In this document: one piece after another, positions 8,096 to 16,109 of the stretch
Numbering within the stretch: the first letter of the stretch is position 1
Layout: every line of letters starts with the position of its first letter
Assembly (NCBI GenBank): GCA_003858485.1
Contig: RQYD01000010.1
Coordinates: forward strand, 1-64,000
Source of the DNA: Clostridiales bacterium COT073_COT-073
GTDB lineage: Bacteria > Bacillota > Clostridia > Lachnospirales > Vallitaleaceae
Length of the DNA stretch: 64,000 nt
Direction: 5' to 3'
The notes under the pieces: generated by a model
What the model was told of the DNA's origin: nothing
The model's database searches: none
What the model saw: the letters and a program-made list of their open reading frames with translations, nothing else
Position numbers and translations under genes: made by a program

Positions 8096-9450
8096 TGATA
8101 CCGATTCTGATCTTAAAAGCCTTTTTATTTGCAGTTTTAGGTGGAATTTTGTTTTCGGTGATTGGAGTTATTCCAGGCACTGATGAAACCGCAACCATGG
8201 CACCGGTAACTTTAGTATTGGTACTTTTGGGAGTAGAACCGGTGGTATTATTTGCCTGGTTTATCGGGATAGCGGTAGCTATGCAAATTACGCATACCAT
8301 TCCGACCGCAATGACAGCCCTGCCGGGGAGTACTATGGCTGTACCAATGATTCAGCATTGCCGGACTGCCAAAGCACTTGGAGTTCCACATATTGCCATG
8401 CGCAAAATGGCAGCCGGTTCCTTAATTGGTTCTTTGGTGGCAGTGCCGGTAGCAGTGGGTTTTGCCCTCTTGCTGGCACCGTTGGGAGAAATGATTAAGC
8501 CATATATTGGTTTGATTTTTACGATTGGTGCAATTTTTATTGCCTACATGTCCAGGGCGAAGTGGGCAGCGATTTTGGCGTTGATTCCCTATTCTTTTTT
8601 GATTCAGGGAATTCAAAAAATTGCTCAGGCCAGTGTAGGGAAAAGTTTATTTATTTCAATTTTTATGGGAATTACGATTGGCCCAATGATTGCTGAAATT
8701 TTTAATATTTTAGTGCCGGAGATCAGAGAAAAACAGAGAGAAAATGGGAAATCGAAGATTTATCTTGCCCCGGAGCCGCATCAAAAACCGGGCTTTTTTC
8801 CAAATCCACTGCGTCAGTTTACTGCCAAGCAAAGAAGACGAGTGGTGGCAGCATCTGTTATTTCAGCCTGTACATTTACTTTTTCACCAGTTGGTATGAC
8901 GGTTCTTTTGGGAGAACTTTTTACCGGAAAAAATAAAGAAGTATATCAAAAATCAACAGTAGCAGTAGGAATTCAAGATGCGGTCAGTAATGCCACCTAT
9001 ATTGGTGAATTGATCATTCCGCTATTGGCATTTGGTTTGCCGCTTTCACCAGTTGCCCTGGGACCGGCAGCGCCACTCTTTAATGCTCCGCCAGTTTTTA
9101 CTACTGATCCGATTATGAATTTACATAATTTTTTGTCTTGGTCTGATTATTTGATTTATGGATTAATTGGAGTAATTGGCGGTTCTGCTTTTGCTTATCC
9201 GATTGCCATGAGTAAAGCCCGGATCTGGACCGAAAAAATGCTGCGCTATGTCAGCCATGAGGCTTTAATTGGCTCGTTTTTGGGATTGGTTTGTATGCTG
9301 GCCTTTTATGAAGCAGGAATACTGGGGATTGCCATTACGATTTCGATTGCTCTGTTCAGTGGAATTTTACATAATAAATACCAAATTCACACTGGTGTCT
9401 TATTTATGGGATTTTATGCTTCCAATTTTATCATCCAGTTATTTAGTTGA
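8095..9450 (+). CDS. Tripartite tricarboxylate transporter TctA family permease
   Basis: 451 residues, about 11 membrane helices. The family hallmark is present: FSVIGVIPGTDETATMAPVT near the N-terminus, cut here to its core IPGTDETATMAP, and a second copy in the middle of the protein around ISACTFTFSPVGMT and GIQDAVSNATYIG. TctA is the large transport subunit for tri- and dicarboxylates. No TctC-type periplasmic binding protein is nearby, and the protein is shorter than usual (about 500). The stop codon TGA lies within the first base pairs of a GC-rich palindrome. Confidence 0.88.
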   Translation: MIPILILKAFLFAVLGGILFSVIGVIPGTDETATMAPVTLVLVLLGVEPVVLFAWFIGIAVAMQITHTIPTAMTALPGSTMAVPMIQHCRTAKALGVPHIAMRKMAAGSLIGSLVAVPVAVGFALLLAPLGEMIKPYIGLIFTIGAIFIAYMSRAKWAAILALIPYSFLIQGIQKIAQASVGKSLFISIFMGITIGPMIAEIFNILVPEIREKQRENGKSKIYLAPEPHQKPGFFPNPLRQFTAKQRRRVVAASVISACTFTFSPVGMTVLLGELFTGKNKEVYQKSTVAVGIQDAVSNATYIGELIIPLLAFGLPLSPVALGPAAPLFNAPPVFTTDPIMNLHNFLSWSDYLIYGLIGVIGGSAFAYPIAMSKARIWTEKMLRYVSHEALIGSFLGLVCMLAFYEAGILGIAITISIALFSGILHNKYQIHTGVLFMGFYASNFIIQLFS

Positions 9451-9508
9451 AGCGCGCAAGGGAAATGCATGCGACCGCGAAGCGGGCATATGCATTTCCC
9501 GGCGCTTC
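9449..9508. repeat. GC-rich 60-bp palindrome, copy 1
   Basis: Outer arms GAAGCGC (9449-9455) and GCGCTTC (9502-9508), inner arms GGGAAATGCAT (9460-9470) and ATGCATTTCCC (9490-9500), and a central CCGCGAAGCGG mini-hairpin (9475-9485). Base composition is far richer in GC than the flanking genes. It begins in the stop codon of the TctA gene. Confidence 0.8.
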
Positions 9509-9592
9509 ACCGTCAGACAGCAGCGCCGAAGGCGCGGCTGACGCGAAGCGGCAGGGTCTGGCGGTGGCAAAACTCTGACAAACTCTTTAGTT
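9509..9592. repeat. Spacer with two further GAA-loop hairpins
   Basis: It contains the hairpin CAGC-a-GCGCC-GAA-GGCGC-g-GCTG (9519-9540) and a CGCGAAGCG mini-hairpin (9542-9550). The sequence ACCGTCAGA that opens it recurs after copy 2 of the palindrome. Confidence 0.65.
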
Positions 9593-9695
9593 GAAGCGCG
9601 CAAGGGAAATGCGTGTGCCGCGAAAGCCATCTTACGGAGTATGTGGCGAAAGCGGAAGCGACTGCGAAGCAGGCATATGCATTTCCCGGCGCTTC
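9593..9695. repeat. GC-rich palindrome, copy 2 with an insertion (103 bp)
   Basis: The same arms as copy 1: GAAGCGC (9593-9599) and GCGCTTC (9689-9695). A 27-bp left flank (9442-9468 and 9586-9612) and a 33-bp right flank (9485-9517 and 9672-9704) are identical between the copies. The middle (about 9613-9663) is unlike copy 1 and resembles the core of the MITE-like element (TGCCGCG, AAGC, ATCTT, GCGAAAGCGG). It also carries CTGCGAAGCAG (9662-9672). Confidence 0.75.
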
Positions 9696-9807
9696 ACCGT
9701 CAGATAATCGGTCTTGCGAAGCAAAATCCGATGTCCTGGTGGACAATTTGCGCAGCGGATTGTCAGAGGACTTTGGCGAACGATTTAATGCGAAGCATTT
9801 GTTCTGA
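9696..9807. repeat. Tail of the palindrome cluster
   Basis: It holds two more extended GCGAAGC mini-hairpins, TTGCGAAGCAA (9714-9724) and AATGCGAAGCATT (9787-9799), within weaker pairing (TCCGATGTCC and GGACAATTTGCGC). No coding potential is credible on either strand. Confidence 0.55.
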
Positions 9808-9845
9808 GAGAAGATTGCTTGAAGTATCAGGCGATCTTCTTTTTT
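9808..9845 (+). terminator. Rho-independent terminator
   Basis: AGAAGATTGC (9809-9818) pairs with GCGATCTTCT (9831-9840), followed by a run of seven T residues. It ends transcription from the TctA operon after the palindrome cluster. Confidence 0.8.
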
Positions 9846-9912
9846 GATGAATATAAGTTTTTTGTCTTTTTTACCTTTTATCTCTATTTTTATCAAAAAC
9901 AAGAAATCTGTA

Positions 9913-9941
9913 TTTAAAAATCAATAAAGGTATGGTATACT
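9913..9941 (+). promoter_or_regulatory. Likely promoter of the lipoprotein gene
   Basis: TATACT (9936-9941) with a weak -35 TTTAAA (9913-9918) 17 bp upstream. Between it and the gene lies a three-codon ORF (9971-9982, Met-Ser-Cys) with its own AAGGAG site, ending 16 bp before the real start. Confidence 0.5.
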
Positions 9942-9998
9942 ATAAAAAAGTTCGGTTATAAGGAGAAAGAATGAGTTGTTAAAAAAGAAGGTGTGAGC

Positions 9999-11294
9999 AT
10001 GAAAACAAAAAGGTATGGAAAAACTGTGGTGATGTTGTGTTTGGCAGTAATAAATACAGTTAGCTTTTCGGCTTGTTCTTCGAGTAAAATACCGGAATAC
10101 AGTCAACTGGTGGCTGAGCAAGAAGTCAGGGATGACCAAGCGATACAGACAAGCGAAAAAGCAGATGATATAAGAGATGAGGCAGCAGGAAAAATTGAAG
10201 TTACTCCGTTTAGTACCCAAATTGATGAAATAAAAATCCCTTTAGCAGGAGTTGAAAAAAAACAGATAAAGTCCAAGGAAAAAGAGCCGGTGATTCAGGA
10301 TGAGAAGGCGGCAAGGCAAAAAATTATGAAAGACTATGCCGATTATATAAAAACAAAACCGTCTGTTTTTAGTGATAAGAAATCATTGGCAGAAGGAGTG
10401 CTAACAGATGTTGACTTGCATATAGAATATTTGCTGGCTAAAGAGCAAAAAACCTGGTTTTTGGGATATGTCAAAGAGCGATATCCGGGTAAATATTGGA
10501 AATATGTATGGTTTCAGAATGAGATGGAATATCAAAAGTTTTTAAGTTCAAACAATTTGGACAATATTCCGGTAAAACTCTTTTACATTAATATTACCAC
10601 CGGAATGACTTTTTATGATATGGGTTTTGACCATATCATCCGCTTGTCTGATGGGGTTCAGATAACATATGCCCCTTATTCTCAACCTGATTACAGTGAG
10701 TATTGTTTTTTGATTAATGGTTTGTATCAGGCCGGAGCCATTGAGAAAGCGGATGTCTTTGAATATGTTTTAGAAAAACAAGATGCAGAAAAAGCAGCTG
10801 GAAAACTTCAGATCATTGTTAAAAATCTGGAACTCGAAGAGATTGGAGTTTATGATTTGCGGATTGATGAGCGGGCGATTTTTAAAGAAGAAACTTTAAT
10901 TTATCGGGATCCGATTGCTAATTATCCGATTCAAAAAATCACCAAAGACAACGCAGCAAAGGTGGTCAACCGCTTTTTAAAAAAACAGCCGGATAATCTT
11001 TTTAAATATCAAAATTATTCTGTGGAATTTGCCGCCAAAGAAATTGTGACTCTTTGTTCGTCGCGCTTTGCCCAGAACAGACATAATGAAGAAATGTTTA
11101 TTGTCCGGGTATACACTCAGGCAGATAAGGATGCAAAGAAATCAGTTTTAGCCTATTATGCGATCAATAAAAGTGGTACTAAAATAGGAGAGTTTCTGAT
11201 TGATGAGGGTGTGTATGTTATTGTCTATGGTGCAGCTATGTTGCTGCCAGAGGAATATGGACATTATAAGATAAACAGGCAAAGGAATAGATAG
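9999..11294 (+). CDS. Predicted lipoprotein, unknown function
   Basis: 431 residues. Signal peptide with lipobox FSAC; the lipidated residue is C26. A charged linker (residues ~30-110, rich in Glu, Lys, Asp) leads to a folded C-terminal part with no motif I recognise. The ATG at 9999 has AGAAGG at suitable spacing; the GTG at 9993 is too close to it. The gene is flanked by its own promoter and a non-coding stretch, so it is a single-gene unit. It is probably anchored to the outer face of the membrane. Confidence 0.82.
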   Translation: MKTKRYGKTVVMLCLAVINTVSFSACSSSKIPEYSQLVAEQEVRDDQAIQTSEKADDIRDEAAGKIEVTPFSTQIDEIKIPLAGVEKKQIKSKEKEPVIQDEKAARQKIMKDYADYIKTKPSVFSDKKSLAEGVLTDVDLHIEYLLAKEQKTWFLGYVKERYPGKYWKYVWFQNEMEYQKFLSSNNLDNIPVKLFYINITTGMTFYDMGFDHIIRLSDGVQITYAPYSQPDYSEYCFLINGLYQAGAIEKADVFEYVLEKQDAEKAAGKLQIIVKNLELEEIGVYDLRIDERAIFKEETLIYRDPIANYPIQKITKDNAAKVVNRFLKKQPDNLFKYQNYSVEFAAKEIVTLCSSRFAQNRHNEEMFIVRVYTQADKDAKKSVLAYYAINKSGTKIGEFLIDEGVYVIVYGAAMLLPEEYGHYKINRQRNR

Positions 11295-11379
11295 TGTGCG
11301 GATTCTGGCTTTGTTTCTCTTTGATAATGGCTTAGTTTGAAGTGCTATGAAAAAACAGAATATTATTTACTTAACTTTC

Positions 11380-11424
11380 TTATGTTTTCCAAAGTAGTTT
11401 TAAGATATAATTTTGATGAGACAT
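11380..11424 (-). pseudogene. Possible start of a decayed transposase-type ORF
   Basis: On the minus strand AAAGGAGG, 6 bp, then an ATG starts a 14-codon ORF (MSHQNYILKLLWKT) that stops at once. A perfect ribosome binding site before so short a frame suggests the 5' end of a lost gene. The opening residues recall ISL3-type transposases, but this is memory-based and weak. No other sign of an insertion sequence is preserved. Confidence 0.25.
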
Positions 11425-11495
11425 CAGCGACCTCCTTTAGTGTGATTTTATTCTACTGGATTTTGTTGCTTATGTCTTTATTTTTTGAAAAAAAT

Positions 11496-11538
11496 AATTG
11501 GTGTTAGCAATGGAAGAGCTTCATTACTAACACCAATT
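11496..11538 (-). terminator. Strong stem-loop, terminator-like on the minus strand
   Basis: AATTGGTGTTAG (11496-11507) pairs perfectly with CTAACACCAATT (11527-11538), with AATG/CATT pairing continuing towards the loop. On the minus strand it is followed by ATTTTTTTC. No intact minus-strand gene upstream would need it, so it could equally be an end of a lost element. Confidence 0.45.
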
Positions 11539-11548
11539 ATTATACAAC

Positions 11549-11573
11549 CTAAAAAAGACTGTGGGAAAGTTAG
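11549..11573 (+). repeat. Fragment of the MITE-like element end
   Basis: AAAAAAGACTGTGGGAAAGTTAGA matches the right end of the full copies (AAAAAAGACTGTGGGAAAG, then TTGAGT) with a 2-3 bp change at the tip. It lies directly upstream of the lacI-family promoter. Confidence 0.55.
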
Positions 11574-11592
11574 ATCATTTAGAAAAATGGGA

Positions 11593-11639
11593 TTGACAGA
11601 AATGGAAAAAAGGTTTATAGTATTTACGTAAACGTTTAC
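11593..11639 (+). promoter_or_regulatory. Promoter plus LacI-type operator
   Basis: TTGACA (11593-11598), a 17-bp spacer, then TATAGT (11616-11621). The perfect palindrome GTAAACGTTTAC (11628-11639), with the central CG typical of LacI-family operators, covers the expected transcription start. The site fits autorepression by the regulator that follows. The same box was not found before the binding-protein gene at 12889, so the locus may be read from here. Confidence 0.8.
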
Positions 11640-11688
11640 GCAAACGATAAATTAATTGGCTGCAAATATTATGAAGGAAAGCAAGATC

Positions 11689-12783
11689 ATGGGCGAAAGA
11701 ATGAGAAAACAAGATGTTACCCTAAAAGATATTTCCAGAGTTTTAAATGTATCATCCACTACCGTACATCGGGCATTGTATGGCAAAGAAGGGATCAGCA
11801 GTGATTTGCGGAAAAAAATAATTCAAACAGCTAATGAAATGGGATATCGGTTGAATTATGCAGCATCATCAATGAAGCGAAAAACCAATCGGATTGCGGT
11901 AATCCTGCCAACCAGAAAAGAAAGTGGCAGCATGTATTTTATTCATTTATGGAAAGGATACCGGGATTATTTGTCCGAAATTTCATCATTAAATATTGTG
12001 GCAGATGAATTTGAAGTGGAGGAAGAGGAAGAGCAAATTCAGATATTGAAGGGAATTGCTGATAATGGCGGAGAAGCTTACCAGGGTATTTTGACATTTG
12101 CCTATACCAGAATGCCGGAGGTTATTGTCCAATACACAAGGCTGACAGCCAAAAATATTCCGGTAATGGTTTTGGATGACCAGGAGAATGATATAGAAGG
12201 TCTGTATAGCATAACTCCATCCAGTGAAACATTGGGCAATTTATGTGCTGAGTTTTTGGCGCTGACAACTTCAAAAGCCGGAACAATAATTATATCAGGT
12301 GGAAGATTAAATTCTAAGACACATCAGGAAATAAAGAAAAATTTTCAGACATATTTGCATAAAGTAAGTTCTCAGATTAAAGTTGTGGAAACCAGACCAT
12401 ATGTTGAGAAAGAAAATATAACAGAAGTTTATCAGCAATTTCGGCAAAAATTTGAAACAATTTCAGATATCATCGGAGTATTTGCCATTTCTTCCAGGGA
12501 TAATGATGAGCTGGTCAGAGCACTTACCGATACAGGATGTATTGGTAAATTCCGGGTGGTTGGTTCTGATTTATATGGAAAGAGTGCAGAATATTTGAAA
12601 AAAGGAATTTTCGATGCCATTTTATATAAAAGTGCTTATGAAAAAGGATGTACAGCCACCAGGATTTTAACGGATTGTATGATAAAGCAGATTATTCCAC
12701 AAAAGAACACAGCATGTCCGGTTAATCTTATATTTAAAAGCAATTTGAGTTTTTATGAAGACATTATTAATTTGCAGGAATAA
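11689..12783 (+). CDS. LacI-family transcriptional regulator
   Basis: 364 residues. The N-terminal helix-turn-helix (VTLKDISRVLNVSSTTVHRAL) is cut here to VTLKDISRVLNVSS plus TVHRAL, followed by the hinge region and a periplasmic-binding-protein-like sensor domain. It would repress the downstream uptake and degradation genes until a sugar ligand binds. ATG 11689 is preferred because AAGGAAA lies 8 bp upstream; earlier in-frame starts (11656, 11671) lack a site, and ATG 11701 is also possible. It is the first gene of the carbohydrate locus. Confidence 0.9.
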   Translation: MGERMRKQDVTLKDISRVLNVSSTTVHRALYGKEGISSDLRKKIIQTANEMGYRLNYAASSMKRKTNRIAVILPTRKESGSMYFIHLWKGYRDYLSEISSLNIVADEFEVEEEEEQIQILKGIADNGGEAYQGILTFAYTRMPEVIVQYTRLTAKNIPVMVLDDQENDIEGLYSITPSSETLGNLCAEFLALTTSKAGTIIISGGRLNSKTHQEIKKNFQTYLHKVSSQIKVVETRPYVEKENITEVYQQFRQKFETISDIIGVFAISSRDNDELVRALTDTGCIGKFRVVGSDLYGKSAEYLKKGIFDAILYKSAYEKGCTATRILTDCMIKQIIPQKNTACPVNLIFKSNLSFYEDIINLQE

Positions 12784-12888
12784 AAGATAGTTTTTTTCAG
12801 TAGCTGCTCTTTTGCAAAAAAAGTGATGAAAAAAACAGTCTTTAAAAATAATTTAGCATAAACAAGGAATAATGAAAGGAGAGAAGGG

Positions 12889-14187
12889 ATGAAACAATGG
12901 ATCAAGATTTTATGTGTAGGATGTTTAGCGGCAGTAATGATGGTTGGATGCGGACCGAAAAATGAGGGGAAGCAGGAAGATTCTACTGCAAAGGTAAATG
13001 AAAAACAAACAGAGCAAACTAAAAAATGGGATGGGGTTAAATTGGTATATTGGTCAAATTTTGAGGCCACAGAACCACAGGGAATAGTAATTAAGGAGAT
13101 AGTTGAAGAATATGAAAAAGAAACGGGAGTTGAAATTGAACTGGAATTTAAAGGCCGAAAAGGAATTAAAGAGGGCTTGATCCCGGCGTTGGATGCAAAC
13201 CAGCAAGTTGATTTATTTGATGGACAAGGAAATAAGAGCAACTACGGGGAAAGGACAATCAGCTTAGAGGAATTGGTGAAAAGTCATGATTATGAAAAGA
13301 GAACCAATCCTGTTTTGATGAAATTAGCTCGCAGTTATACAGATGGGGTGTTAAAAGAGATTCCATATTCATTTAAGGCTAATGCATACTTATACAATAA
13401 AAAGCTGTTTAAGCAAGCAGGAATTGAAAATGTACCAGAAAATTGGCAGGAATTTTTAGATGCATGTCAAAAGCTCAAAGATGCCGGGATCATACCATTA
13501 ACAACAGATGATGCCTACGCACCGCAGGCCTTTGGTATTCATATGGCCAGACTTATGGGAACAGAAGCGGTAACTGATGTGGTCAGAAATAATGGCTGGA
13601 AACGACCGGAAGTTTTAAAAGCAGCAAAAGCCTTTGAGGATTTGGCCAGCAAAGGATATTTTTCAAAATTGGTAGGTTCTAATGTATGGCCAACCGGGCA
13701 AAATACAGAATTTGCAACTGGAAAAGCAGCTATGTATTGTGTAGGAACTTATGTGGTTAATGAGGTAAAAAATATTATAGGACCGGATTTTGAATGGGGA
13801 TTTTTTAATTATCCGGAAGTGGAAGGCGGAATTAATGGCAGAGAAGCTATGGTATTAGGTGCTGCCAGTTTGGCTATTACATCAAAATGTAAAAATCCGG
13901 AAGCTGCATTTGGTTTGATTGAAAAAATTACCAGAGGAGAGGGAGATGCCAGATTAGCCAAAGAAAGTCTTGGTTTGCCGGCAGACATAGAAAATGCTTC
14001 CTGGCCAGAGCAATTGGCCGATGTTAAGGTTTATTTTGATAATTGTACGGAGATTTTTGCCACTTGTGGAGGAGCTGAAAATAATCCGGAGATAACACCT
14101 GCCCTTAAAGAAAATTTGATGAAACTTTATGCTGGAAAAATTACAGCCGAAGAATTTGTAGAGAATATGAATCAAGCAGCGAAGTAA
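12889..14187 (+). CDS. Sugar ABC transporter substrate-binding lipoprotein
   Basis: 432 residues. Signal peptide with lipobox MVGC, lipidated C21, a Lys/Glu/Thr linker, then a family 1 extracellular solute-binding fold (VKLVYWSNFEATEP; FKANAYLYNKKLFKQAGI; DACQKLKDAGIIPLT). It captures the oligosaccharide outside the cell for the two permeases that follow. No ATPase gene is present in the locus; such importers commonly share an MsmK-type ATPase coded elsewhere. The ribosome binding site is AAAGGAGAG. Confidence 0.92.
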   Translation: MKQWIKILCVGCLAAVMMVGCGPKNEGKQEDSTAKVNEKQTEQTKKWDGVKLVYWSNFEATEPQGIVIKEIVEEYEKETGVEIELEFKGRKGIKEGLIPALDANQQVDLFDGQGNKSNYGERTISLEELVKSHDYEKRTNPVLMKLARSYTDGVLKEIPYSFKANAYLYNKKLFKQAGIENVPENWQEFLDACQKLKDAGIIPLTTDDAYAPQAFGIHMARLMGTEAVTDVVRNNGWKRPEVLKAAKAFEDLASKGYFSKLVGSNVWPTGQNTEFATGKAAMYCVGTYVVNEVKNIIGPDFEWGFFNYPEVEGGINGREAMVLGAASLAITSKCKNPEAAFGLIEKITRGEGDARLAKESLGLPADIENASWPEQLADVKVYFDNCTEIFATCGGAENNPEITPALKENLMKLYAGKITAEEFVENMNQAAK

Positions 14188-14201
14188 GCCCAATATATAA
14201 T

Positions 14202-14251
14202 ATTTTGAAAATGGCAGACAGTAAGGTAAGCTGATCTGCCGTTTTCAAAAT
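14202..14251 (+). promoter_or_regulatory. Intercistronic stem-loop between binding protein and permeases
   Basis: ATTTTGAAAATGGCAGA at 14202-14218 pairs with TCTGCCGTTTTCAAAAT at 14235-14251 with one mismatch. No T-run follows. Such structures typically protect the upstream binding-protein mRNA and reduce read-through into the permeases. Confidence 0.65.
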
Positions 14252-14277
14252 AAAGATAAATTTGTGGAAGAGAGGTT

Positions 14278-15189
14278 ATGATGAAACGAAATAAAGGTAT
14301 GATTTTGGCATTTACTGTTCCCGGAACATTGTTGTTTGCCTCTGTTTTTGTATATCCAATTATCCGAACGGTTTTTATGAGCTTTTTTTCAATTACAGAG
14401 ATAACTGATTCGATATCGAAATGGTCATTTAATGGATTGGGAAATTATATTACATTATTTCGCTCAAGTTTATTTCAACAATCTTTGTGGAATATTTTTA
14501 AAATATGGGTATATGGAGGAGGAATTGTACTTGGTGTTTCTCTATTGCTGGCAGCAATTTTGACAGATAATATCAAGGGGAAAAGTTTTTTTCAGGCAGT
14601 TATTTATTTGCCAAATGTGATCAGTGCAGTGGCCATGGCAACTATGTGGATACAGTATGTTTTTAACTCCTCTTATGGATTTTTAACGAGGTTTTTCAGT
14701 ATGATAGGCTGGACCAGTTTAGCTGAAATTCAATGGCTGGATAGTGATAATAAATTTTGGGCACTGTTGATATCATACTGTTTTGGAATGGTGGGACGGC
14801 ATATGCTGATTTGGATAAGCGGGATTGAAAGAATTGGCAGCGGATATTATGAGGCAGCAGGAATTGATGGGGCTAATAAATGGCAGCAGTTTTATTATAT
14901 TACTTTGCCTTTGTTAAAAGGAATTTTAAAAACCAATATTATTATGTGGTCGATCAGTATTGCAGGTTTTTTTATTTGGTCACAGTTATTTTCGCCTTTG
15001 ACACCGGATACTTCAACGGTTGTACCTATTGTATATATGTATTTTAAACTATTTGGGGCAGAAAGTGTGGATATTGTTTCCCGGGATGCCGGAAGCGGAG
15101 CAGCAATTGGAGTCATTTTATGTTTAACCATTGTTATAATCTTTAATTTAGTCAATAGATTATTAAAAGATGATGCTTTGGAGTTTTAG
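14278..15189 (+). CDS. Sugar ABC transporter permease (MalF/UgpA type)
   Basis: 303 residues, six membrane helices. The EAA loop that docks the ATPase is present at YYEAAGIDGANKWQQF-YITLP. It pairs with the next gene to form the inner-membrane channel. Two adjacent ATG codons (14278 and 14281) follow AGAGAGG; the second has better spacing, and the difference is one residue. Confidence 0.94.
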   Translation: MMKRNKGMILAFTVPGTLLFASVFVYPIIRTVFMSFFSITEITDSISKWSFNGLGNYITLFRSSLFQQSLWNIFKIWVYGGGIVLGVSLLLAAILTDNIKGKSFFQAVIYLPNVISAVAMATMWIQYVFNSSYGFLTRFFSMIGWTSLAEIQWLDSDNKFWALLISYCFGMVGRHMLIWISGIERIGSGYYEAAGIDGANKWQQFYYITLPLLKGILKTNIIMWSISIAGFFIWSQLFSPLTPDTSTVVPIVYMYFKLFGAESVDIVSRDAGSGAAIGVILCLTIVIIFNLVNRLLKDDALEF

Positions 15190-15198
15190 GGAGGGTAT

Positions 15199-16071
15199 AT
15201 GAAAAAAAGGGAATATCATTCAAAAAAATGGCTAAAAAAAGTGAAACGAATACCAGGCTACATTATTTTAGTGCTCTGGGTCAGTTTTACTTTTTTCTTA
15301 CTGGGTTGGGTATTGGCAGCCAGTTTGTCAACAACAGCCGAAATTTTTTCGGGAAATGTCCTGGGATTTCGCTCCGGATTTCACTGGGAGAATTATAGAA
15401 AAGCATGGGTATCGGCAAATGTATCTGTTTTTTTTAAGAATTCATTTATATATGCTGTAAGTTCGTGCCTGCTTTTGATTTTAATTTGTGCCCCATATGC
15501 CTATGCATTGCAAAGATTTGAATTCAGAGGAAAAAAATGGATCAATAATGCCTTGGCGGCAACTATGGGAGTACCGATGGTGATGGTTATTATTCCTTTA
15601 TATACTATAGTTGCAAGAAGTGGAATTTTAAAAGAGGAATTATCCAATCGAATGGTTTTGATTTTATTGTTTGTGGCAACTAAAATTCCTTATACAACTA
15701 CTTTTTTAACCGCATATTTTGCCAATATCTCCAGCTCTTACGAGGAAGCAGCTGCCATTGAGGGCTGCCATCCGATTAAAACTTTTTGGAAAATAGTCTT
15801 TCCGCTGGCACAGGGAGGAGTTGTAACAGTTACCATTTTTAATTTTATAGCAGTTTGGAATGAATATTTTTTATCATTGTTGTTTGTAAATTCGGAACGT
15901 TTACGACCGGTGGCGTTAGGACTGTTTTCCATGATTAACGGAATGAAATATAGCGGAGATTGGTCAGGGCTTTTTGCATCGGTAATTATTGTATTTACAC
16001 CAACATTTGTGTTATATTTAATTTTATCCAAGAAGATTATTGGAGGAATTACTGGAGGAATAAAGGGCTGA
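15199..16071 (+). CDS. Sugar ABC transporter permease (MalG/UgpE type)
   Basis: 290 residues, six membrane helices, EAA loop YEEAAAIEGCHPIKTFWKI. The start has GGAGGG 4-5 bp upstream. It lies 9 bp after the first permease gene and is its partner. Confidence 0.94.
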   Translation: MKKREYHSKKWLKKVKRIPGYIILVLWVSFTFFLLGWVLAASLSTTAEIFSGNVLGFRSGFHWENYRKAWVSANVSVFFKNSFIYAVSSCLLLILICAPYAYALQRFEFRGKKWINNALAATMGVPMVMVIIPLYTIVARSGILKEELSNRMVLILLFVATKIPYTTTFLTAYFANISSSYEEAAAIEGCHPIKTFWKIVFPLAQGGVVTVTIFNFIAVWNEYFLSLLFVNSERLRPVALGLFSMINGMKYSGDWSGLFASVIIVFTPTFVLYLILSKKIIGGITGGIKG

Positions 16072-16109
16072 ACCATGAAAATGAATTACGGCACAGAAAG
16101 GATTTGACA

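Noticed and set aside
9513-9902. A 129-codon open frame on the minus strand and several others across 9440-9850
   Set aside because: They run through the palindrome cluster, have low-complexity Arg/Ser/Cys-rich translations and lack ribosome binding sites. The open frames are a by-product of GC-rich repeats.
15960-16109. Longer N-terminus of the enolase-superfamily protein
   Set aside because: The extension overlaps the permease gene, has no ribosome binding site and reads as non-family sequence; ATG 16110 has AAAGGA.
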